Assembly (NCBI GenBank): GCA_021413675.1 | Contig: JAIOQA010000472.1 | Coordinates: forward strand, 1-44,749 | Length of the DNA stretch: 44,749 nucleotides | Reading direction: 5' to 3' | Origin: Deltaproteobacteria bacterium | GTDB taxonomy: Bacteria > Myxococcota_A > Polyangia > Haliangiales > Haliangiaceae | Part shown: positions 39,767 through 44,749 of the stretch, one piece after another | Position numbering within the stretch: position 1 is the first letter of the stretch | Layout: each line of letters starts with the position of its first letter | Notes under the pieces: model-generated | The model's database searches: none | What the model was told of the DNA's origin: nothing | What the model saw: only the letters and a program-made list of their open reading frames with translations | Made by a program: the position numbers and the translations under genes

Positions 39767-40840
39767 GGCGCTGCCGCTCGCGCGCAGGGTCGCCTCGGCG
39801 GAGACCTTGAATTCGAGGTTGCCGCTCGCCGCCAGGTAGGTCTTCAGTGTCGCGGCCGCGTCGGCGGTCGCGCCAGCGTAGAACTGCGCCATGCCGCGCG
39901 CGTAGACCAGCGCGCTCGCGGTCGTCTTCGCCGAGGCAAGGCCGTAGGCCTTGATCGCATCGGCGAACCGGCCGGCGGCCATCGCCTTGTCGCCGATCGC
40001 CGCCTGGGCCCTGGCGCTCGCGTCGACCTTCGCGCTGATGCTGACCTTGGTCGCGAGGCTCGCGCTGCCGCCGATCGCGAGCATGAGCGTGCGCGCGTCC
40101 TTGGCGTAGGCGCCCCTGGGCTGGGCCGCGAGATAGCCGGCGAGCAGCCCGCGCGCCTCGATGCCGTGGCCGGCCTGGGCCTTGGCCTGCGCCGCCGCGT
40201 ACAGCGCGATCGCCTGCTGCGACTTCGCGTACGCCGCGAGGTAGCTCTGCGCTGCGTCCTCGAACTTGCCGGCGGCGTACGCGGCATCGGCGGCCTTGGC
40301 CTCGACCTTCGCGCTGGCGTTGATCGACGCCGCGACGCTGAGCTTGACGCTGCCGTAGACGCCGGCGCCGACGTCGGCGACCGCGCCGACGGTGCTCTTG
40401 ACCGCGCCGACCGCGGCGTGGCCGAGCCCGCTGACCATGCCGCCCGCGGCCTTCGCCTTCGCGCCGACCGCGGCCTCGGCCTCGGCCTTGAACGTGAGCG
40501 ACGCGCTGCCCGACGCGGACAGGTACATGTTGAACATCGCGGTGGCGTCGTCCTTGTGGCCGAGCGCCGCGTGGCACTGCGCCTGCGCATAGATGAAGGC
40601 GGTGTCGCGGGTCGCCGCGAAGCCCTCGCCGTAGGCCGCGAGCGCGGCGGCGAAGTTGCCGGCGGCATAGGCCGCGTCGCCGGCGGCGGCGCGCGCGGCG
40701 CCCCTGGCGCTGACATCGGCCTTGATCGAGACCTTCACGCTCGCCGAGGCACTGGTGCCCGCGGGTTGCGCGAGGACCGGAGCGGCGAGCGACGAGACGG
40801 CGACGAGCGACGCGAACACGAACGAAAGACGAAGCAACAT
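39761..40840 (-). CDS. Periplasmic protein of three tandem TPR-like repeat modules
   Basis: A 359-aa Ala-rich exported protein. Signal peptide MLLRLSFVFASLVAVSSLAA, cleaved near VLA-QP (about 25). Three modules of about 95 residues follow (about 35-125, 165-260 and 262-357). Each has a beta-like lead K(V/L)S(I/V)xA(x)(V/I)xASA, a TPR-like helix pair (GDAAYAAGNFAAALAAYGEG; ADAAYAAGKFEDAAQSYLAA; GDKAMAAGRFADAIKAYGLA), and a third helix ending in xxYLA. A Gly/Ala linker with VGAVKSTVGAVADVGAG separates modules 1 and 2. A strong AGGAGGG Shine-Dalgarno (40854-40848) lies 7 bases before the ATG. No family beyond TPR is recognised. Confidence 0.82.
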   Translation of the reverse strand: MLLRLSFVFASLVAVSSLAAPVLAQPAGTSASASVKVSIKADVSARGAARAAAGDAAYAAGNFAAALAAYGEGFAATRDTAFIYAQAQCHAALGHKDDATAMFNMYLSASGSASLTFKAEAEAAVGAKAKAAGGMVSGLGHAAVGAVKSTVGAVADVGAGVYGSVKLSVAASINASAKVEAKAADAAYAAGKFEDAAQSYLAAYAKSQQAIALYAAAQAKAQAGHGIEARGLLAGYLAAQPRGAYAKDARTLMLAIGGSASLATKVSISAKVDASARAQAAIGDKAMAAGRFADAIKAYGLASAKTTASALVYARGMAQFYAGATADAAATLKTYLAASGNLEFKVSAEATLRASGSAT

Positions 40841-41047
40841 GAAGATTCCCTCCTGTGATCAGCCGACGTCGGGCCGATCGAAGACATTCAGCGTGTCCTC
40901 ATCCTCGTCGAGTGATGGGCCCGTGGCGCGCGCCTCACCGAGGCCTGACGGAGGCGGGGTCGCCTCACGCACGCCTCCCTGGCGTTCGGCGCGCCCCGCG
41001 TCACATCGCGATGCCCCATACTCGACCGGTCCCCGATCGTTGCCGCC

Positions 41048-41689
41048 ATGACCGACGACAGCCACTACCGCGCCTTCGCCGCCGCGTACGCCCGCGGCGT
41101 GCTGCGCCAGCCCGCGCTCGACGACGAGGCTGCGATCGCGGCCGCGCTGGCGGCGGGCGTGCGCCTGCACCGGTTCAAGCGGACCGGCGGGCTGGCCCGG
41201 GTGCGCCGCGTGATCGGCGCGCTGCGCGGCCTCGCGCCGGCGCGGCTGATCGATGTCGGTAGCGGGCGCGGCGCGTTCCTCTGGCCGATGCTCGACGCGC
41301 TGCCCGAGATCGCGGTGACCGCGGTCGATGTCCTGCCCCACCGCGCCGCCGGGCTCGCGGCGGTCGGGCGCGGCGGCATCACCCGCCTCACCGCGGCGCG
41401 CATGGACGTGGCCGCGCTCGGGTTCGCCGATCGGTCCGCCGATGTCGTGACGATCCTCGAGGTGCTCGAGCACCTGCCCGACCCGGCGCCGGCGGCGCGC
41501 GAGGCGGTGCGGGTCGCGCGCGGCGCGGTGATCGCGAGCGTGCCGTCGCACGCCGACGACAACCCCGAGCACCTGCGACTGTTCGACGGGCCGTCGCTCA
41601 CCGCGCTGTTCATCGACGCGGGCGCGCGCCGGGTCGCGATCGATCACGTGCTCGGCCACATCGTGGCGATCGCGATGGTGGCGCCATGA
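41048..41689 (+). CDS. SAM-dependent methyltransferase, first gene of an RNA repair cassette
   Basis: A 213-aa class I methyltransferase. Motif I LIDVGSGRGAFL (67-78), motif II VTAVDVLP, and motif IV LEVLEHLPDP. The ExxEH at 138-142 with a later His in NPEHLRLF (175) is what Hen1, the 3'-terminal RNA 2'-O-methyltransferase, uses to bind metal; but EVLEH also occurs in many unrelated methyltransferases, so this is only suggestive. The stop overlaps the RNA ligase start as ATGA, so the three genes 41048-43667 are translationally coupled. A role in marking repaired RNA ends (as Hen1 does with bacterial Pnkp) is inferred from context. The 207-base region upstream is divergent from the repeat-protein gene and shows CATACT at 41017-41022 as a -10 candidate. 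Confidence 0.85.
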   Translation: MTDDSHYRAFAAAYARGVLRQPALDDEAAIAAALAAGVRLHRFKRTGGLARVRRVIGALRGLAPARLIDVGSGRGAFLWPMLDALPEIAVTAVDVLPHRAAGLAAVGRGGITRLTAARMDVAALGFADRSADVVTILEVLEHLPDPAPAAREAVRVARGAVIASVPSHADDNPEHLRLFDGPSLTALFIDAGARRVAIDHVLGHIVAIAMVAP

Positions 41690-42525
41690 GCGACTTCCAC
41701 AAGTACCCGCGCACGCCGCACCTCGAGGGCTCGCGGCTGCAGCCCGGCGACCAGGATCTCGCGCAGGTGCCGCTCGCGGCGCTGCGCGGGCGGTTCGTCG
41801 TCGTCGAGGAGAAGCTCGATGGCGCCAACGCCGGCATCGCGGTCGAGGACGGCGCGGTGCGGCTGCAGAGCCGCGGCCACGTCCTCACCGGCGGCGCGCG
41901 CGAGCGCCACTTCAACCTGCTCAAGCAGTGGGCCGGCGCGCACGGCGAGGTGCTCGCGCGGCTGTGCGCCGAGCGCACGATCTTCGGCGAGTGGCTCTAC
42001 GCCAAGCACACCGTGTTCTACGACCAGCTCCCGCACTACTTCCTCGAGTTCGATGTCCGCGATCCGGACGGCGCGTTCTGGTCGACGGCGCGCCGCCACG
42101 CGCTGTTCGCGGGCACGCCGGTGCGCTCGGTGCCGGTGATCTGGCAGGGCGTCGTCGAGGAGCCCGCGGATCTGCCGGCCATGGTCGCGCGCTCGCTGTA
42201 CAAGAGCCCGCGCTGGCGCGAGCGCCTCGCCGAGGTCGCGATCGCCAGCGGCGTCGATGGCGAGCGCGCCGCGCGCGAGACCGATCCCGCCGACGAGAGC
42301 GAGGGCCTGTACCTCAAGGTCGAGGACGGCGGCGTCGTGGTCGAGCGCTACAAGTGGGTGCGCGCCAGCTTCCTGACCTCGGTCGTGGATTCGGGGAGTC
42401 ACTGGCTGTCGCGGCCGATCGTGCCCAACCAGCTCGCGCCGGGCGTGGACCTGTTCGCGCAGGAGGATGGCGCGAGCGATTCGGTCGATGCGGACAACGC
42501 AGTCGACGCGGACGGTGTCCCGTGA
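41686..42525 (+). CDS. RNA ligase (Rnl2-like nucleotidyltransferase)
   Basis: A 279-aa ATP-dependent ligase that joins RNA 3'-OH and 5'-phosphate ends. Nucleotidyltransferase motifs in order: motif I EEKLDGAN with the adenylated Lys43, motif III IFGEWLYAKHTVFY (99-112), motif IIIa FLEFDV (119-124), motif IV SEGLYLKVE (205-213), motif V ERYKWVR (220-226). No separate N- or C-terminal domain beyond a short acidic tail (SDSVDADNAVDAD). The start overlaps the methyltransferase stop (ATGA) and the stop overlaps the next gene's GTG start (GTGA). It is paired with an end-healing HD-Pnk, so sealing of broken RNA, possibly tRNA, is the expected role. Confidence 0.9.
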   Translation: MSDFHKYPRTPHLEGSRLQPGDQDLAQVPLAALRGRFVVVEEKLDGANAGIAVEDGAVRLQSRGHVLTGGARERHFNLLKQWAGAHGEVLARLCAERTIFGEWLYAKHTVFYDQLPHYFLEFDVRDPDGAFWSTARRHALFAGTPVRSVPVIWQGVVEEPADLPAMVARSLYKSPRWRERLAEVAIASGVDGERAARETDPADESEGLYLKVEDGGVVVERYKWVRASFLTSVVDSGSHWLSRPIVPNQLAPGVDLFAQEDGASDSVDADNAVDADGVP

Positions 42526-43667
42526 CCTGGCTCGCGCCGCTGGTGCCGTCCGCGCCGGGCTGGGCGATCGACTGGCCCGCGATCGAGGCCGCGCTCGGCG
42601 AGCTCGTCACCGCCGCCGAGCTCGCCGCGACCCCGCAGGACGCGAGCTATCACAGCGAGGGCGACGTCTGGACCCACACCCGCATGGTCGTCGACGCGCT
42701 CGTCGCCGACGCGGACTGGCGCGCGTTACCGGTGGCCGAGCGCGGCGTCGTGTTCGCCGCGGCGCTCTTGCATGACGTCGGCAAGCGCGACACCACGCGC
42801 CACGAGCCGGATGGGCGGATCTCGTCGCGCGGCCACAGCCGACGCGGCGATCAGCTCGTGCGCACGTGGCTGTGGCGCGCCGGCGCGCCGTTCGCCGAGC
42901 GCGAGCAGGTCTGCCGCCTGATCCGCACCCATCAGGTGCCGTTCTTCGGCTTCGGCGCGCCCGACGCCGCGCACCAGGTCGAGCGCCGGTCGCTGGTGAT
43001 GCGCAACGATCTGCTCACGCTGGTCGCGCTCGCCGACGCGCGCGGCCGGCGCTGCGCCGATCCCGCGGATCGCGAGCGGCTGATCGAGCAGTGCGAGCTC
43101 TACCGCGAGCTGTGCCGCGAGCAGGGCGTGCTCGATCGCCCGCGCGCGTTCGCCAGCGATCACACGCGCATGCTCTGGCTCGAGTCCGAGGGTCGGCGCC
43201 CCGCCGACCTGCTCGCGCACGACGACACCACCTGCGAGGTGATCGTCATGGCCGGCCTGCCCGCGTGCGGCAAGGACACCTGGCTCGCGCGCAATCATCC
43301 ATCGCTGCCGGTGGTGTCTCTCGATGCGCTGCGCGAGGTGCTCGACATCGACGCCGCCGAGGATCAGGGCAGCGTCATCGCCGCCGCGCGCGAGCAGGCC
43401 CGCGTGTACCTGCGCGCCGGCCAGTCGTTCGCGTGGAACGCCACCAACGTCAGCGACCGCCTGCGGGCCCAGCTGATCGAGCTCATGCGCGCGTACCGGG
43501 CGCGCGTGCAGCTCGTCTACTGCGAGGTGCCCGCGGCCGAGCAGGCCCGCCGCAACCGCGCGCGACGCGAGCCCGTGCCCGCGTCGGCGATCGCGAAGAT
43601 GATCGAGCGCTGGACCGTGCCGTGGCCGGATCTCGCGCATCAGGTCACGTACGCGGTGGAGGAGTAG
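42522..43667 (+). CDS. HD-Pnk: HD phosphohydrolase fused to P-loop polynucleotide kinase
   Basis: A 381-aa bifunctional RNA (or DNA) end-healing enzyme. N-terminal HD domain (about 40-190): His52 (WTHTRMV), the doublet His84-Asp85 (LLHDVGKRD), His105 (RGHSRRGD) and His137 (IRTHQVPF). C-terminal kinase domain (about 238-381): Walker A GLPACGKDT (245-253), Asp268 and Arg271 in SLDALREVL, and the lid RRNRARREPVP. This layout matches the HD-Pnk family described from Runella, in which HD removes 2',3' phosphates and the kinase phosphorylates 5'-OH ends. GTG start at 42522 overlaps the ligase stop (GTGA); the upstream open frame inside the ligase gene is a shadow. It makes the ends that the ligase seals. 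Confidence 0.9.
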   Translation: MTWLAPLVPSAPGWAIDWPAIEAALGELVTAAELAATPQDASYHSEGDVWTHTRMVVDALVADADWRALPVAERGVVFAAALLHDVGKRDTTRHEPDGRISSRGHSRRGDQLVRTWLWRAGAPFAEREQVCRLIRTHQVPFFGFGAPDAAHQVERRSLVMRNDLLTLVALADARGRRCADPADRERLIEQCELYRELCREQGVLDRPRAFASDHTRMLWLESEGRRPADLLAHDDTTCEVIVMAGLPACGKDTWLARNHPSLPVVSLDALREVLDIDAAEDQGSVIAAAREQARVYLRAGQSFAWNATNVSDRLRAQLIELMRAYRARVQLVYCEVPAAEQARRNRARREPVPASAIAKMIERWTVPWPDLAHQVTYAVEE

Positions 43668-43767
43668 CGCGGGGCTGGCCTGCGGCTGGCGTGGGCGTGG
43701 CGTGCGCTGGGTGGCGCGTCGTGAACGAGCGGGCAGGCGCGAGAAGCGGCCGTGGTACACGACCGAG

Positions 43768-44346
43768 GTGGAGCCCGTCGACGCCGCCACGTTCGTGTCC
43801 GAGCTGGGCCCGGCAGCGCTCGTGCGTGCGACGCGCTCGCGGCTTCCCGTTCTGTCTGACGACGCGGCCACGTTCTTGACCGAGATCGGGCTACCGCGGC
43901 ACGTGCAGCTCGGCCCGGCCGACCTCCGGTCGGTCCTCTCGTTCGAGCGCCTCGCCGCGCCGCTCGAATGCGCCCGCGACGCCAGCGACCGCCTGCCCGG
44001 GATCCGGGCCACCGACTGGGTGATCGGCGAAGAGGTGTGGCGCAACGGCGGCGCGTGGTGGGTGCTGCGCGCGACCAGCGACGAGATCTTGCGCATCGAT
44101 CTCGAGGCGACGCACTCCGTCGCCCGCGTCGCTGTGTCGCTCGCGGGGCTCGCGACCGTGATGGTCGCGCTCCGACGGTGGTCATGTGGGCGTATCGACC
44201 TCGACTCGCTGGCGTCCGTCATGCGCCGCGCCGCGCCGCGGACCGATCCGGACACGATCTGGGCCGCCCTGCTCGAGCTCCTGCCCGATGAGGGGTCCGA
44301 TGCGTTCCGTGTCCTGACGACCGCCCCGGACCTCTCGCCGCGCTGA
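43768..44346 (+). CDS. SUKH-4-like (SMI1/KNR4-type) immunity-like protein
   Basis: A protein of about 192 aa. FLTEIGLPRH near residue 35 and the later WVLRATSDEILRIDLEATHSVARVAV with SLAGLATVMVALRRW fit the SUKH-4 pattern (FLxxxGLP, then a strand pair with 'I-L-R-I-D' and an SL-x-x-F/L helix). SUKH proteins are mostly immunity proteins against toxin domains, many of them nucleases. The GTG start at 43768 is chosen because TACACG lies 6 bases upstream as for several other genes here; the frame is open up to 43702. It starts 100 bases after HD-Pnk on the same strand. No toxin gene is visible; assignment is moderate. Confidence 0.5.
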   Translation: MEPVDAATFVSELGPAALVRATRSRLPVLSDDAATFLTEIGLPRHVQLGPADLRSVLSFERLAAPLECARDASDRLPGIRATDWVIGEEVWRNGGAWWVLRATSDEILRIDLEATHSVARVAVSLAGLATVMVALRRWSCGRIDLDSLASVMRRAAPRTDPDTIWAALLELLPDEGSDAFRVLTTAPDLSPR

Positions 44347-44388
44347 CGCGAACCGGGCGTGGCGCGGTGCGCGGAGCGAACGGTCAGG

Positions 44389-44749
44389 TCACCCGCGCCG
44401 CGGCCCTGCTGGGACCCGGGGAGCTCGCGCGTCGATGGTCGATGAGCCGCGGCGGGATCCAGCGTCGCGCGCCGGCGGACTGATCGGCCCGGGCCGCTGG
44501 TGCGGCGCGATCGGCCCGTGGCGCCGCCAGCCGTGCGTGAGGTGCCAGGTCGTCGGCATCACGACCGGCACGAACTCGAGATGGCTGCGTCGAGGATCGT
44601 TCGCCCAGCCATCGAACGCGCGCGCCGAGGCGAACGGATCGAACGCGAGGTTGTGCGCGGTGATGTCCTCTCGGTGGCGCCGCCAGTTGTTCAGGACATA
44701 GGCCAGGGCGTTGCGGGTCTCGCGCAGCGTGGCCAGCGGTCGCGGGTGA
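44389..44749 (-). CDS. Transposase-family protein (RAYT/IS200 Y1-like), C-terminal part only
   Basis: The minus-strand frame from the window edge (codon at 44748) to the stop at 44391-44389, about 119 aa. It reads PLATLRETRNALAYVLNNWRR, then LAFDPFASARAFDGWAND and TTWHLTHGWRRHGPI, a pattern typical of the C-terminal region of REP-associated tyrosine transposase-like proteins: a helix with ExRNAxxYVLxN, a DPFSS-x-FDGW segment and a final TWxLxxGWRRHGxI. The HUH and Tyr residues lie outside the window, so activity cannot be judged. No REP palindromes or inserted ends were recognised beside it. Confidence 0.6.
   Translation of the reverse strand, partial: HPRPLATLRETRNALAYVLNNWRRHREDITAHNLAFDPFASARAFDGWANDPRRSHLEFVPVVMPTTWHLTHGWRRHGPIAPHQRPGPISPPARDAGSRRGSSTIDARAPRVPAGPRRG

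Noticed and set aside
40859-41659. 266-aa minus-strand frame opposite the methyltransferase
   Set aside because: Shadow of the methyltransferase; it would also collide with the promoter region of the repeat-protein gene.
44435-44701. 88-aa plus-strand frame at the right edge
   Set aside because: The minus strand carries the transposase-family C-terminus across the same bases, with recognisable motifs; the plus frame has none.

Overview
This is a very GC-rich window (about 70% by eye) from a bacterium that is most likely a myxobacterium (Myxococcota, probably a Haliangium/Kofleria-like lineage). Three things point there: a DUF2330 protein ending in a MYXO-CTERM-like sorting tail (Cys motif, one membrane helix, poly-Arg), a very large Ser/Thr kinase-AAA ATPase-repeat protein, and several secreted lipoproteins with the Cys-rich and Gly-rich modules usual in that phylum. 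The lineage is inferred; no rRNA or marker gene is present. No tRNA, rRNA, CRISPR array or complete mobile element was seen.

Layout. 1-2195: 3' part of dabA (inorganic carbon uptake). 2245-3823: two genes of unknown function with zinc-ribbon-like tails. 3825-16855 (minus): one tightly packed ten-gene branched-chain amino acid operon, ilvD-ilvB-ilvN-ilvC-leuA-leuC-leuD-cimA-leuB-maeA, in which nearly every junction is a 4-base stop/start overlap. It carries everything needed to turn pyruvate into the 2-oxoacids of Val, Leu and Ile, the last through citramalate rather than threonine deaminase, and ends with an NAD-type malic enzyme that can make pyruvate. Upstream (16898-17195) lies a complete-looking transcription attenuator: promoter, a leader peptide with a dense Ile/Leu/Val run, mutually exclusive antiterminator and terminator stems, and a U-tract.

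17419-21754: a kinase-AAA ATPase regulator divergent from a PilZ/receiver-like protein. 21802-27130: envelope genes (thioredoxin-like lipoprotein, sugar-phosphate-type MFS permease, ALK-like glycine-rich lipoprotein, eight-repeat propeller-like surface protein). 27160-30452 (minus): a two-component pair and the DUF2330/MYXO-CTERM protein. 30573-32850: short-chain dehydrogenase, small membrane protein, aldo/keto reductase. 33009-34760: exported GH44 glycosidase with a possible sigma-54 promoter. 34838-38946: DprE2-like reductase, M48-type membrane peptidase, and DprE1-like FAD oxidase. 39037-40840: a metaxin/FAX-like GST and a periplasmic protein made of three copies of a repeat module.

41048-43667: a translationally coupled three-gene cassette, methyltransferase - RNA ligase - HD-phosphohydrolase/polynucleotide kinase fusion, which reads as an RNA end-healing, sealing and marking system. 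A SUKH-like protein follows, and the window ends in the 3' part of a transposase-family (RAYT/IS200-like) gene on the minus strand.

The most notable items are the attenuator-controlled BCAA super-operon with its malic enzyme, the RNA repair cassette, and the DprE1/DprE2-like pair.
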